A DNA stretch of 64,000 nucleotides from Atrichornis clamosus (GCA_013400975.1 WBMZ01009434.1:26531-90530), one strand, 5' to 3'; positions 37,501 to 49,023 are shown, counted from the first letter of the stretch. The notes: a model not told the origin generated them from the sequence alone. Numbers and translations: made by a program.

Positions 37501-40500
37501 TCAAGGTAGTTTGGCAGATCTTGGACTGGCAAAATAAACAGTTCTGATAAAATTGCCCCACCTAAGAAGAAAAGTGTAAATTCAAAAGCAGCTGGGCACA
37601 CAGTCTTTGACAACTCTCACAGACACAGATCAAATTAAATGCCACTGAGAAACATGACCTATTGGCCATGTCAGAATACCAAAATGAGAACATTATCAGA
37701 AACCTCAGCCTTAAGGCTCTTATTTGCAACCAGAGACTGGAGAAAAAGCCTTCTCTTTGCATATATCCCAAGCACAGATTGTACCATGCATCTGAACTTT
37801 GTTATTCTAGAGTTGCAAAGTCCCTCTAGAGCAGTTAAAAGTGAAGAAGTCACCTCCAGCAATGGTTACATCGCTGAACAAGGACTAGGCCAGTCAAAGT
37901 CTAAGTAATAGTGCTTGGTGGATTTTCATTTAACTACACAGTTGTGCTGGCTATTATCTATTAAAAAAGGAAATCCAGGAACATTTTTGCTTAAACTGGC
38001 CTGTTAAGTAGATAGAAATTTTTTTTAATCTATTCTTCATTCATTTCAGATCAGAGGGCAAGGGTGAAAACTTGTGTTTTTCCAGATAAGCTCTGGAATT
38101 GCAGCCATTGACCATACTTTCATATTAGGTGTTAATATACATTTCTCCCTATCACACTTGGACACGCAAACATTCATTCATTTAGAATAAGGTAAGGAGA
38201 TGCCTTCAGCACAGTCTCCTTATTAGGAATGGGGAAGCATTGGCAACAGGTAGCAAAACCACTTATGTCCCCATAGGTGTGGCCAGACTCAATTCTTTAT
38301 GTATTAGTCATGCCTTAGTAATTTCTAGGATGGTTATTTATTTCTTGAAAGATAACACTGGCCCAAAAAGCCTATTGCCTCACTAGCTCAAAAATCACCA
38401 TATTTATTTAGCAGTAATGTTGGGTTTCAATCTGGTGGCACTTTTTCTAGTGGAACATAACCTCAGAATAAACCGTGTGACAGCCAAAAGGAACAACGGG
38501 ACAAAGAATTACCTTCTCTTTGCCTCTTCATACTGCAGGCGTAATCTCACCTTCTCAGCCAACTGGTTATTGCTGCTGGCAATAAACTGAGACACAAAAT
38601 ATCAAATCAGCAACTTAGTAACCACTCCTCTTTTGGTATCTCCTTTACACTGTTACAAGTGACACTTGGTCTTGTCAACTCATTTCCTAGTTACACCGAT
38701 CACAGAACAGGAACATACTGCATTTGATAACATTTTTTATTATTTCTTCAAATACTTAAAACCCAACAAGATTTAGAGATCCTTTCTGGCCTAGAAAAAA
38801 GAGAAAATCTATCTTGGACTTCTATTTCTATGCACACACAAATACCTTTGCAGTCTTTCTCTTTAAATGCTGTTTGCATCCTTACATGCTGCACTGCTTT
38901 TTGGTTTAGCTGTAAAGTCTTAAGGACAAGACCCTGCCTAGATCTGCAGATCTTTACTAACGTGACTCAAAGTGGCTGTAAGCATTTCAGCAAAGGTTCA
39001 GAGGAGAGGCTCTGTGCTGCCCTGTGAGAAATAAGCTGTGCCCACAGCACTGGCTGCCTCCTTGCCAAGGCTGGCACCAACCCGACACTTCTGATCTCCT
39101 TGCACACGTGGGATTGAAGGTTTGTGAGCGCTACGTGTTTGGTGGCATCAAAACATCAGCACATGAACTCTTGTTCTCACCTGTAACACAATGAAAGCCA
39201 AACACTCAGGGGAAGAGTCCTCATTAGGGCTTAGCCCATGCAGAGCTGCTGAATGTTGCTTGTCTGGCGACATATCATTGCTACGAAGAGCTAAGGGAAT
39301 ATTTGCATCACAAGAAGCTACACCTAGAGGCAAAATAAAGCTTCCTTCCCTTCTATTCCCACCTGGGTTGCTCCAACAGAGACAGTGTGGGGAAACATCA
39401 GGTTGCCCTTAGAGATAAATTAACCTTGCACACAAAGCGAAGGTCACCCTGAAGTTGAAACCAGAAGAAGGTATGATTTCATAGAAACTTGCCCATGCCT
39501 GGAAACTCGCGCTAAGGTAGTACTGCACATAGTCCAGAGCAATGTCTGCACACGCACAAGGTTTCTCACGCATTACTCACATTTCCTGACACATCTGTCT
39601 GCGAGCTGACATCCAGGTACTGCCGGGGTAACAAAGGGCTGGAGCTCTCCACAGACACGCTGCTGGCCCACAGGTCTGACTGGGATCCTCTGTCGTTCAC
39701 AAAGCTGTCTTTTAACCTGGCTAAGCTCTAAAACCATAAAAAGTCATGAGGTGAGCTCACTTCTGCTCAAAGTATCTCAGCAGCTACGTAACTTTAGTCT
39801 AACCCCATGATTCAGATCTGCATCTCCCACAGCCATGACTGCATTGCGTTTTATACTTCTCAGTTCCAGGATCTGAAGAACTAAGAGGCTGCAGTCCAAC
39901 CACAACACAGAACTAGTTTATGTTAATAAAAATCTCAATTACATACCCGAAATACAAAACACTTAAATTACTTCTCAGAAATTCAATCTTATAGCAATGG
40001 TGACACAAAATACTATAAAGTCATCTTGTTTCAATACCTGAATGAGGTCTTGTTTTTCCTTCTCCCCTGATGTGATGGCCTTCTTGAGAGCTTTCATTTC
40101 ACTTAAAATGGCTTGTGCCTCATCAAGTTTGTAGCCACCTTGAGTATCAGACATTTTCATGTCAATTCTGTATAGAAATTTAAAAAAACCCCAGTAAGTC
40201 AACACTTCGTAATATCCAGTTAATTGAATTATCCTAGATACATGCATCTTGACATGGATTTTTAAGAAAAACACACTCCAACATATAACAAGGACAGCAG
40301 AAGGAACAAAGGACCCCATTCATCACTGCCTAAGTTACTCCACTCAGCAATACATTAAACTTCAGAACTCTGATTTTAGCAATATCATCTCTTTGACTCC
40401 TAAGGGAGAAAAAAGGTGCACACAAACCCCCCAAACAGTGTGTTTGGGCAGACTGCTGCTAACTGCCTTGTTTCTAACCTAGAGAGAATCAGCTTAGCCA

Positions 40501-43500
40501 TCTATGAGAATTACCTTATTTTCAGTCATGGTTTCAAAAACCAGGCCCAGACTCACAAGCACAGATGTATTTGTTTGCACGACCTAATTACAAGCCACCT
40601 CATCCTTCCCTTTTCTCAAAGGAATTCTACCACAGTTGGCACTTTTAATAAATATTCATGTCAAAGATACCAGATGTCTAGTCACACAAAGGTAAGTACC
40701 TGAAACTTTTCCTTCCCTTCCACTCCACCTCAAGTTTTCCCTCAGTGCCCTAAATCAGTGGCTCTTATAATTAAGACAATGGGCTGTGCTGTCATCCATA
40801 TTGAGCAATACTGAGTGAAACAGAATACCAGTTAACTGACAAGATCCTGGTTCAAAATCTTTTTGCCATGAGGTCAGTTCTGATGTGGTCCATCACATAC
40901 AGGCATTAACTTTAGAGAATTACTCCCATGGCTGTGTACGGCTTTCAGCTGCCTGTGCCTAAAGATAGCATCAGCAGCATATTTCAGTTTATGTTATTTA
41001 GACAGCTATTTATAAATGTAGTGGAGGATGCACTGCAAGCCAGAGGCATTCTGAAAAAAAGAACTTGAGAACACACTTACTTTTTCAGTGTTTGAAATCC
41101 ATGCTCTTTGTACTGGAGCTCTTGCTTCATGTGTGCTACTTCTCTCTTGAGTTTATTAACCTGCAGCAAGTGTCGCATTTTTAGAATGATATTTTATATG
41201 AGGATTCGGGTTCAGCACTACCCATTCAATTCAAAACTTATTCAGTGTAGACAGTACTTTAAACAAAGTTTCCAGGTAATCAGCTCATCTCAACAGCAGC
41301 AAACAGCCCTGACTGCCTCCCTCATCAGGACTTCATCACTGGATAGGGCTTTATCCAGCAGCTGCTATTACACCACTTGACAAGGGGCTCAAGGGATGTT
41401 CCAACCACATAAGTGGAAAAATTGAGAAAAATTCAAAAAAGACAGCAAGGAAACACATGTCAACTTCACTGAGAAATGTTTAAAACCTTCCCAGTCATTA
41501 AAAAAACTGCTGAGCATCAGGACAGGAGTTACACTGCAGCAACAGAAGCCACCCCCCAAGACACCAAACAAAAAGGCCCCACTGCACGGGTAACACAGCA
41601 GGATGATAACACATACTGTAAATCCACTGACCCTACAGCCTGCTGTTTTACATTCCTCCACAGAGGCCACACTGACCTACTTTGCTTTAGTCCTTTCTCC
41701 CTCCCAAACGGAGCTGTGCATGAGAGCACACAGTCAGTCCCCTGCTGACAGCCCGCACTCAGCCCAGGACACAACAGCTGCCAGTCTCCGGGGAGGACCC
41801 ACGGCTCTCCGGGGCTGGCACTCGGAGGAGCTGACATGCAGCTCCACATCCCACAGCAGGCTGTGCACTGCCAGCTGCCAAGCAAGTCTAAAGTCTAAGG
41901 GGAAAAAAAGGTGTTGCAAATTCCTAAGATTGCAACGTTTGAAAATTCTGATAAATTACCTCCTAGATTAAATATGGCAACATTAGCTCTTCCAACTGCT
42001 TTGGTATCTCCTTTTGGTATTTGCCTAAGGTCTGGAAATATGTGAACGCTACTCATGGCAAGCAAAGGTCCATTTGTAGTACTCACCCTGGATTTTGTAG
42101 TAGCAATCTCTGCTTTGAGGATCTCGGGGTCATACTTGGAACTTGACGATGAGCCAGAGAGCACTGGAACAAATACAGCAGCCAGCTTAGCAGCTCTGCT
42201 TTCCTCCCCACGCTTTTACCAGCCCCACCACAAATAGAGACCTCCCATCTCTCCTGCACACCCAGATCTCCACACATTGCTGGTGTAGGCCAATTTCCAG
42301 ATCTCACCACTCAAAACAGAGGGAAAGGCAATAGTGCAGTCAAGTACTCCACAAAAAGTGTAGACTAAATGGGCCAGAGCATGTCCTGCATCTCCAGTTT
42401 GGATTTGTTCCAGGTTAACACACTTAACTCAAGCTCCCAAACATGTTCACTCCATTCAATAGTGTGGCTTCCTGCATTTCCAAAGGCATTGAACAGAACT
42501 GAAGGGACAGGCATTGCATGAAGGTTTGCTTAATTATTTTTTTCAGACTTCCTCGTTGAGCAAACAATCCACTGAACGTTTAGAAATAAAGAAAAGCAAA
42601 GAATGAGAAGAAAATGTAAAATGCGAAGCAAGCCTTTTCACAGCCTTGAGGACATGACCAACCACACAATGTGTCACACCAGATTAAATCAATGTCCCAT
42701 GAAGAGCAGAACTCTCTTCTCAGCAGTGGTTAAAACCCTTCTGCCTCAGAAGATACAGGAGCTTCCCAATGGGCAATGTTGTTAGAGGTAGCTGTAGGCA
42801 AGGGAGATATTTTGATCCTTGCAGCCATCAGTTTATGCCCTATAAAACGTGGGAAAGCATTTCTGGTTATTTGCTTGGTTGTATTTTTCAAGACAGAGCA
42901 CATCACACCAATGTAACTCATGTTCTCAGTGCACACCAGTACTCAGGTAGGATACTCTTAAGGAAAGGCCAAAACCAGTTCTTCAGAGATGATGGATGGG
43001 GCCCTGGTCAAACAAGAATCCTTCAGCTGACTGAAAACTACTTAAAAACTACTAACATCAGGCACAGGATTAGCCAGTGGAATTCTCCACCATAAGACAT
43101 AATTCACAAGAGTGAAGCAGGGGGAGAGGTCAGTCCAGTGGTGCGGCTGGCAAGAACACAGAAAATCTGCAATACCGAGGATTATAAAAGAAATTCTGGA
43201 ATACATGCAGGAAATAAATCCTGTTCTGGACATTTTCCAGCTCCTAACTAGTATAATTAAAGAGGAAATATGGTATTCTATAAACATTTCTGCTTCAACT
43301 CCTGAAGCAACATTGGTATTGATTCTTCCTGTGCAACAAAGGATATGGAGCACAAAACCCTGTTCTTCACATACAGAGAGGCAACCCACCTATGCTGGCT
43401 TCTTGTAACATGGCATAAAATACACACCCTTAGCTCCCCTAGATCATCACTCAACTACCTGGGATATCAAACTGCAAAGGGGCCCGGGAATGCTATCCAG

Positions 43501-46500
43501 GGTGGACCTTCTTGCCTTGTTTCTAAACTGTAAAGAGTGGAATCAAGGAATACACTGTATAACCCCTTTTTCACACTGAACTAACTCCCATGTTTTTTAA
43601 CATTTGCTGAAGCCCATGCAGCAAGTCTGCACACTGTCTCCAGTGACTGAACCAGGCACAAGAGTGTTTCATAACAACCAGCCTTCACCAAAGGGGTGCT
43701 GGGCAGTTATTGCTTTTGAGACAAACTGAGCAAGTGTGGCGAGTGACACGGCATAACACATCCCAGTGCTCTATCCAAGGACCAGCTCCATGCCTTTTAC
43801 TTTTCTACTGGGTCCATGACGGAGCAAGTCACTGGCTACGAGTTCCCTAACTACTCACAGCTGGTCTGAGAGCCCAGTTTGTGCTCCCAAACATCGTGCA
43901 GCTGCCGATATTCTTGTTGGGCCAATTCAAGCCTCTGCTGCTTGACTTGGTAGATCTCCTTCTGTGCAGCAATCGCCTCCTGGGCCAGGACAAGATAATC
44001 TTTCAGCATGTGCTCCTGCTCCCGCCGCCATTGCACCCGAGGGTCTTCTATCTGAGTCGTTTCTGGGAGAGAAAACAGGAAAAGGCCAGATCAACAGAAT
44101 GCAGGTTTGTTCTGCTGCCTGGAGAAGCTCTACCATTTCTGACAACATTTTAAAATAGCCCCGTCCCTGTCACAGAAAAGTGGAATAAGGACATTTTTTC
44201 TTAGGAGGTAACAGTTGATCCACAATGAATTCCAATGAGTTCTGCCATGCTGACTAGAACAATTCACAGCAAAACTGTCATACAACTCTCCAACTCCTCT
44301 GCTGCTGAAGACATCCTGGTTCTGGCTCTTAAAAACATCCACCCAAGAGTATGCACACACAGCTCCAAGATACTGACATTGACTGTTAGACTTATCTTTA
44401 CTGCAACTGCTTTATAACATTACTAATAAAATGTCTCTACTATTTCACTGATAAAAATACTTTCAGAAAGTATCACTGCCACATGACTGCATTATACTGC
44501 ACCTGACAACATGAAAGCAATTACAACTCTGCCTGTCCTCTTCAGCTGGCAAGTGGCTTTTATTACAGAGGACAAAGAAAACCTTCTCACTCAGATTCCA
44601 TAGGCAAGTAAAAATAAAGTCTTATTAAATCACAGGATGTATCTGTGAAAGCATCTTCAATGACATTATATGAACAGAGTCTCAGAGAGCGAGTAAACAT
44701 TTCCTTCAGGGAAAGCAGGCACAGCTGTAAATCACTGAAGGATACAGGAGGTGGAGTTTAAGGTAGCATAGGGAATGCAGTCATGAGCAGTTACACCACT
44801 TCCATCTCTGTTACCCCAACACAACCAATACGTTGCTTTCCAGGTTTCTAATCACAAAGGGCATAAGGTCACAGACATGCAGTCAGTCCTAAAACTAACG
44901 AGGCAAAGTTTTGCAAGGAAGTGTCCAAAACATTTTTCATTTCTATTTCAAGGCTACTGGATGTACTTGTTTGGAAGAGGTTCCAATATTTAGTTGACCA
45001 AGTGTTCTGAACTGTCTAAACTAACATGCTTGAATAAGCATGCCTAGTTACCACACAATGAATAATTAATAAAAAGGACTTGCTTGAAACTATCAGTGGG
45101 AATCTAATCTGCATATCTTAAGAGCCTCTTTAAATATTTAGTAAAGCTGCCAGAGTGGAAGGTAGGAGCAGCTCTGAAGCGAGTCAGGCATAAGACTAAC
45201 CCTGCAATACACAGGACGTAGGGAAGAGTTAGACAGCATTCTTAGCAGCAGAGCTAGAAATAAAGGATTTTACCCAAGGGATTCAACCATTTTCACAAGC
45301 TGTCCATGGTCATGCTGTGGAGAAAATTAACAGGCTACTCCAGCAATAACTTGTTTTTAACAATATCTCAAGACCCAAAAGAACACATGGCACTTCAAAT
45401 TACATAGCAAAACTTGGAGAAGCTGCAAAATGCAATTAAAAAACCTCAGTATAGTTTATAAAGGCTATTTCAGGAAAAAGTCCTTTACAGGTCCTGCAAG
45501 CAGAAGCAACATTTCAGCTGATGTAATATAAAAGCTAAGCCTGGACCTGAAAAACTGTACCAAAATAACTTGAGGAAAGAGCAGCTGCTTGTGCCAGCTG
45601 CAGGTGCTGGTGCCCTCATGGACAGCACGGAGGTCTGTCTTAGGGGGAACAAAAGAAAGGTCAGGACACAGCACCTGTAAGACTGAAATCCCCATGCTCC
45701 TGCCTCAATTCTTGCCCCCAAATCCCATTTCCCAGATAACCATTACCCACACCAAGACGAAATAACTCTCTCTACTCCACAGTTGAACCAGAAGGGGAAA
45801 GTCTGCTCTGAGTTATCCAGGGAGCTTCCCCCAAATTCCCAGACATGGAACTTCCCTGGACCCGACTGCACGAACAAGCACCAGAATCTGTGACTCAGGA
45901 CTCCTTAATTTCCAGCCATAAGTGTGTTGGCAAAGTACCCATGGCTCTTGAAGTCTGATTCAGGATACTGGGTCATAACTCTACCTCGACACAAGACTTC
46001 AAGCCTGGTCATTTCCAGTTTTGCCTTAGACTAGCAGTCCATTCTTCTTACAATCCCAAGAGGGATGGTGGAAGCTGCTGCAGGAAAATTCCTCCAGGAT
46101 AAGCAACCAGGAAGAAGACTACAAAAACCTACAATCCTGAACACCTCTGTTAGGTGGTGAAGCAGTGCCACGGCTCCAAGCCCATACAGCAGCCCACCCA
46201 GGGAATGCTCAGCAGCCAGCTCCTGGGGAGGATGGCCAACACACTCAGCTATTGAAATGCTTTGCTTCCAGATTTACTCTAAATATTCACCTCAACCTTT
46301 TCAGTAATCACAGCACTAACTGTATCCCCTTGACTGCAGCTCTGAGCTTTGGTTTTCACACATGTAATACCAATCAATGAAAATGTTGGCCAAGGGCTCT
46401 CATTGGGCCCCAGCTACTGAGGAATGCAAAATACATTCAAAAGTGAGATGAAAGAACTATAGAAATCCAGGTTATTACATCATTTGTTGTCTTGTGAATT

Positions 46501-49023
46501 TTTAATTTAATGTTGAACTTGTCATAAATAAATCTGGTTGTTTCATGTTGGAGGAATGTAGCCTTACTATGCTTGCATCAGCATCATTTCTTTGTGCAAA
46601 TCACATTCCAAAGATCTCCCAGAGAGACACACTCAAGGCTATGCATTAATGCTGTATTAGGAATATTCTGGGTACTCAGTTCAATTTAACTGTATTTATT
46701 TTCCCTCAGAGAAGTGGTTACAATTGTTCTCCATCTCACTTCTTTTAATGGCTCCTGGCTTTACATTTAATTTAAGTCTGTTCTTGGTCTTGTTTCTGAT
46801 AATTAGTCTCAAATACTCATGCAGTATAAAGCAAGACCCAACACTGCTCCATCCCCTTCACACCCTCTGATGGCAGTTCCTTCCTGCCAGGGAATCTGCA
46901 AGAGGCCTTGGAGAGGAAGAAGGTTTTGGACATTCTCCAGAGGATACTTCAACATAAACCACAAAGATGAGCTGCCTGATTAGGTTAAAGTAAAGGGACA
47001 TATTCTGCTCTATCATGATTTGGGTAAGAGCTGGTATAAGAAACAGTGTCATGAGTTTCTCTTCTTTTTAATCTTTTAATTGAAATTCTCATTCAAATCT
47101 TGCAGCCTCTGACATCCCACAGAAGTGCAACTTCTTAAAAGCCACTGTTGTTAGCAGATGCCAGCATGGTGTGAAGGCTCCTCTGCATTCCCCTGAATTC
47201 TGTGAGAGGCACAGAGCAGGGGTAACTGCCCTGGACCACACAGCCTCAGACCTGCAATCAGACCTTTGCACGCTCACCCTGGGCCCACTCAATGTATAAA
47301 TAAAATCATGTTTGGTTTGTCCCAACTGCATTGAATCATTTAGGTTGGAAAAGACCTTTGGGATCATTGAGCCCAGACATAAACTTAACACTGCTGGGGT
47401 TTCTGCCAACCGAAACGCTCTGGAGGTCCGGCAGCCTTCCATGTCCCACAGCTTCAGGTCAAGGCTGTTTTCACATACCTAGACTGTGAATTGGACACAA
47501 GACGTGGTCTTGCAGATCTGTAGGAGATCCCAATGTGTGCCTTGCAATTTAGCACCCTCTAAAGCAAAGTTTGTCCAGTCCTCTCCCCTGCAGATCTCCT
47601 TTGTGTGATCCTGTAGACTTGCCTACCCTTTCTTTCCCACTATCCTTTCCTGTAAATAGAAAAACCAATGTCCCTGATCTCACAGAAAAATACTTCAGAT
47701 GAAGCCAGTTGAAGATATGTAAATCCTGTGATTTTAGGATGACATGAGCTCTAAAAAATATTTGTGTCACCTTTACATCTGGACATTTGAGATCTTTGTA
47801 TTGCAGAGATCAGTCAGTGCTTTTTGGGAATAGGCTTTTTTCAATCTGCATTTTTAATACCCAAGAGAAGTTGCTAAAGCCTGGAAGGTGAAGTCTCAGG
47901 CCAGGTGAAATTATGGCATTTCTGAAAAAGGAAATGGTGTGAAGATGAAGATATTCAAGGGAAAAAAAAAAAAACACAAAAACAAACACCAAGGAAAAAA
48001 ATGCACCAGACTTCCACATTTTCATTTTTCAAAAGATCTTATAACTTGCTAAAAAAAAAAAAAAAAAAAAAAAAAAAGGTGTAAGTGCTCAGTTGAAGTC
48101 CTAGAAGTAGATTTAAAAACCCCCACACCTTCAAGGCACTTTTGTCTTTTGTCTTTAAAAGTTTCTCTCTTTGCATGAGTTACAAGCTCCCCCAAAAGGG
48201 CCTGGGCATGGTTCTGCTGTGAAATTCTGGGCTGCAGTTGGGGCTGATCTGTAAGTCAAAGTAACTGATTTTTATTTTGTTTATTACTTTTTCAGGGGAT
48301 TTTTTCTTATAATTCAAATGAGCTTATTAAGTTAAGTGCTTTGGTCTATCAAGCAATCTAGCAAAGAGTGTAAGCAGTGGCTTCATTTGGGGACACGGAA
48401 TAAAGACACCACAAGCCTGAATTTGCACACATCTCAGGATATCCCAAGCTCACCTGAGAGTTTCCTCTGCAGCAAAGGCAGTGGGAGCTCCTGCAGCCAA
48501 GGCAGCTCATGCCTGTGCTCATTCAGCACTCATCCCTGCCAGGGGAATCAACACAAGACCTTTGCTCTGTTTCTGATGGTCCTGCCACAGGGACAAATTC
48601 CAGGCTAGGAACAAACTCCAGATCACTGCTACCTAGTCGGACTCCTCAGCAGAACCAAATCTTACAGAGGTGCGTCCATAGTATGGGCTGGAGTGTGACT
48701 GCCAGTTTGAAGTCTGCAACCCAAAAGGTATCAAATTCCTGTTTAGAGAGAGAAGTACCTTGTACCATGGAGAAGGACAGGATCGGATTTCATGAGCTGC
48801 ACATCTCATCTACTCCAAAGCATGCTGTGAGCAACTCTGTGGTTTTGTTTGAGTATATTTTAACACAGGCACTAAACAATCACTCTGTAAAAATACAGTA
48901 ACATGTCACTTACTGGTGTTGTGGTCTATGTAATAGACTCCAACCTGAGGGTCATAAGCTTCTTCCCATCCTAAGGGTAACTCGTCACTGATGCAGTCTG
49001 CAAAGGTCAGTGGCTTTGTATAC
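13467..49023 (-). CDS. WWC1: WWC1/KIBRA scaffold protein; exons 2-23 of a spliced gene (exon 1 outside window)
   Basis: A cytoplasmic scaffold that binds LATS1/2, NF2 and FRMD6 to activate Hippo signalling, and that binds atypical PKC; in neurons it affects synaptic plasticity. Twenty-two exons join in one frame of 1080 codons, all with GT-AG introns. Numbering assumes 40 residues in exon 1. Recognised in order: the WW2 domain (about 53-86, with Ile in place of the second Trp), coiled coils (about 105-425), a Ser-rich region (425-540) with [17 protein letters not shown], a C2 domain (about 660-790), an acidic stretch (about 860-870), an aPKC-binding region (about 950-1000), a further coiled coil, and the C-terminal PDZ ligand ADDV. 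Paralogues WWC2 and WWC3 are excluded by the match to the human WWC1 sequence and by the RARS1 neighbour. Expected total is about 1120 residues, against 1113 in human. Confidence 0.97.
14036..14157 (-). CDS. WWC1: WWC1 exon 22
   Basis: Encodes residues 1059-1098, with [20 protein letters not shown] and EPLEVQSF. Acceptor CTTTAG, donor TTCAG|GTAATT, phase 2. Confidence 0.95.
14696..14737. repeat. 21-bp direct duplication in WWC1 intron 21
   Basis: AGGGCAGGAAATCTCTGTGC occurs twice in tandem with nearly perfect identity. No function visible. Confidence 0.85.
14899..15129 (-). CDS. WWC1: WWC1 exon 21 (C-terminal coiled coil)
   Basis: Encodes residues 982-1058: [20 protein letters not shown], then [35 protein letters not shown]. 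Human has one more Ser after the initial Pro-Ser. Acceptor TTCTAG, donor AAACGA|GTGAGT, phase 0. The frame stays open beyond the donor. Confidence 0.96.
15981..16073 (-). CDS. WWC1: WWC1 exon 20 (aPKC-binding region)
   Basis: Encodes residues 951-981: [20 protein letters not shown] and then [10 protein letters not shown], basic and Ser-rich with kinase-type RRSV motifs. Corresponds to the start of the human aPKC-binding region. Acceptor TCCCAG, donor AAGCGG|GTAAGA, phase 0. Confidence 0.95.
16411..16497. repeat. AAT/AAC microsatellite with duplicated AGCTCTAAGT unit
   Basis: An AATAATAAC-type simple repeat in WWC1 intron 19. The 10-mer AGCTCTAAGT occurs at 16411 and again at 16461, each followed by AATAA and AAC/AAT triplets, so a roughly 50-bp unit was duplicated within the microsatellite. 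Confidence 0.9.
17553..17717 (-). CDS. WWC1: WWC1 exon 19
   Basis: Encodes residues 896-950: [18 protein letters not shown], and [20 protein letters not shown]. Strongly conserved. Acceptor TTTCAG, donor TGTCGG|GTAAGG, phase 0. Confidence 0.96.
18359..18506 (-). CDS. WWC1: WWC1 exon 18 (acidic stretch)
   Basis: Encodes residues 846-895. The acidic tract [12 protein letters not shown] corresponds to the longer Glu-rich tract of the human protein. Acceptor TAACAG, donor GTGAAG|GTACAG, phase 0. Confidence 0.94.
19283..19383 (-). CDS. WWC1: WWC1 exon 17
   Basis: Encodes residues 813-845. [15 protein letters not shown] matches human, followed by a Glu/Lys-rich helix. Acceptor CCTCAG, donor AGCTG|GTAGGT, phase 2. 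Confidence 0.95.
19873..20025 (-). CDS. WWC1: WWC1 exon 16 (C2 domain end and linker)
   Basis: Encodes residues 762-812. [20 protein letters not shown] and [11 protein letters not shown] close the C2 domain; the rest is a linker unlike the human one. Acceptor CAATAG, donor AAAACA|GTAAGA, phase 0. Confidence 0.93.
20805..20997 (-). CDS. WWC1: WWC1 exon 15 (C2 domain)
   Basis: Encodes residues 697-761: [16 protein letters not shown]-like [33 protein letters not shown]. It holds the position equivalent to human Met734, here Ile735. Acceptor CCACAG, donor TGTTTG|GTTAGT, phase 0. Confidence 0.96.
21736..21822 (-). CDS. WWC1: WWC1 exon 14 (C2 domain)
   Basis: Encodes residues 668-696, [20 protein letters not shown] and LLLQQDQK. 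Core C2 strands, very close to human. Acceptor ATTCAG, donor AAAAGT|GTAAGT, phase 2. Confidence 0.95.
22735..22815 (-). CDS. WWC1: WWC1 exon 13 (C2 domain start)
   Basis: Encodes residues 641-667, including [19 protein letters not shown], where the C2 domain begins. Acceptor TTTCAG, donor ATGAG|GTAAGC, phase 2. Confidence 0.95.
24540..24648 (-). CDS. WWC1: WWC1 exon 12
   Basis: Encodes residues 605-640, ending [18 protein letters not shown] and [10 protein letters not shown], matching human. Two in-frame acceptors exist: TGATAG at 24648 and ACAG 12 bp further in, at 24636. The outer one was chosen because it gives [11 protein letters not shown], which aligns with human AVNTAQGCGLK. Donor CAAAG|GTAGAC, phase 2. 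Confidence 0.92.
24649..28756 (-). other. WWC1: WWC1 intron 11
   Basis: A 4.1-kb intron. A T/G-rich low-complexity patch lies at about 25912-25980. No transposon family or extra exon is recognised. Confidence 0.6.
28757..29295 (-). CDS. WWC1: WWC1 exon 11 (Ser-rich regulatory region)
   Basis: The largest exon, residues 425-604. It encodes [33 protein letters not shown] and [17 protein letters not shown], all diagnostic of WWC1. In mammals this Ser/Pro-rich region holds mitotic and ERK phosphorylation sites. Acceptor CTTCAG, donor GTCAAG|GTATGG, phase 1. The open frame runs on past the donor into intron 11. Confidence 0.97.
31597..31686 (-). CDS. WWC1: WWC1 exon 10
   Basis: Encodes residues 395-424, [19 protein letters not shown] and on to LHTQLK: end of the coiled coil. 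Acceptor TCTTAG, donor AAGAG|GTGGGT, phase 2. Confidence 0.95.
31687..33067 (-). other. WWC1: WWC1 intron 9
   Basis: A 1.4-kb intron between exons 9 and 10. By exon count it is homologous to human WWC1 intron 9, where the memory-associated variant rs17070145 lies. Nothing else stands out. Confidence 0.65.
33068..33310 (-). CDS. WWC1: WWC1 exon 9
   Basis: Encodes residues 314-394. It includes [20 protein letters not shown] and [16 protein letters not shown], almost unchanged from mammals. Highly charged coiled coil. Acceptor CTGCAG, donor GAGAG|GTAGGG, phase 2. Confidence 0.96.
33311..38512 (-). other. WWC1: WWC1 intron 8
   Basis: A 5.2-kb AT-rich intron with no recognised repeat or exon. 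Several short T and A runs are present. Confidence 0.6.
38513..38586 (-). CDS. WWC1: WWC1 exon 8
   Basis: Encodes residues 290-313, [20 protein letters not shown], the start of the second coiled coil. Acceptor TCTCAG, donor GAGAAG|GTAATT, phase 2. Confidence 0.95.
39581..39727 (-). CDS. WWC1: WWC1 exon 7
   Basis: Encodes residues 241-289, including [17 protein letters not shown] (human has [16 protein letters not shown]). A Ser-rich linker between coiled-coil stretches. Acceptor TTTTAG, donor GGAAAT|GTGAGT, phase 0. Confidence 0.95.
40038..40167 (-). CDS. WWC1: WWC1 exon 6
   Basis: Encodes residues 197-240 with [19 protein letters not shown], a coiled-coil segment that closely matches human. 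Acceptor TATACAG, donor ATTCAG|GTATTG, phase 0. Confidence 0.96.
41081..41160 (-). CDS. WWC1: WWC1 exon 5
   Basis: Encodes residues 171-196, [16 protein letters not shown] and then [10 protein letters not shown]: coiled coil. Too short to stand out as an open frame; found by frame continuity. Acceptor CTGCAG, donor GAAAAA|GTAAGT, phase 2. Confidence 0.95.
42087..42163 (-). CDS. WWC1: WWC1 exon 4
   Basis: Encodes residues 145-170: a serine run ([12 protein letters not shown]) and then [13 protein letters not shown] of the coiled coil. Acceptor TTCCAG, donor CCAGG|GTGAGT, phase 0. Confidence 0.96.
43859..44062 (-). CDS. WWC1: WWC1 exon 3 (end of WW2, first coiled coil)
   Basis: Encodes residues 77-144. 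It begins [19 protein letters not shown], where Ile replaces the second WW tryptophan as in mammals, and continues into a Gln/Glu-rich coiled coil. Donor AGCT|GTGAGT, phase 1. The frame remains open three codons past the donor. Confidence 0.96.
47330..47410 (-). mobile_element. CR1 LINE 3' end fragment
   Basis: The plus strand reads GAATCATTTAGGTTGGAAAA, then GACCTTTGGGATCATTGAG, the reverse complement of a CR1 3' terminus. Only the end is clearly recognisable. Confidence 0.85.
48051..48077. repeat. Poly(A) run of 27
   Basis: Uninterrupted A27 on the plus strand in WWC1 intron 2. An A-rich patch (47962-47999) precedes it. It could be the tail of a retroposed sequence, but no body is recognised. 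Confidence 0.9.
48914..49023 (-). CDS. WWC1: WWC1 exon 2 (start of WW2 domain)
   Basis: Encodes residues 41-76, completing the last Arg codon of exon 1. It includes [14 protein letters not shown] and YYIDHNT, the first strands of WW2 with its first Trp. Acceptor TTTCAG, donor CACCA|GTAAGT, phase 1. Confidence 0.96.

Larger units (their letters stand above)
44063..48913 (-). other. WWC1: WWC1 intron 2
   Basis: A 4.9-kb intron with a short CR1 end near 47330-47410 and a 27-base A run at 48051-48077. No additional exon was recognised. Confidence 0.65.

Noticed and set aside
13467..49023. Paralogue WWC2 or WWC3 instead of WWC1
   Set aside because: The exon 11, 12 and 19-23 products match human WWC1 nearly residue by residue, and the gene sits next to RARS1 as in human.
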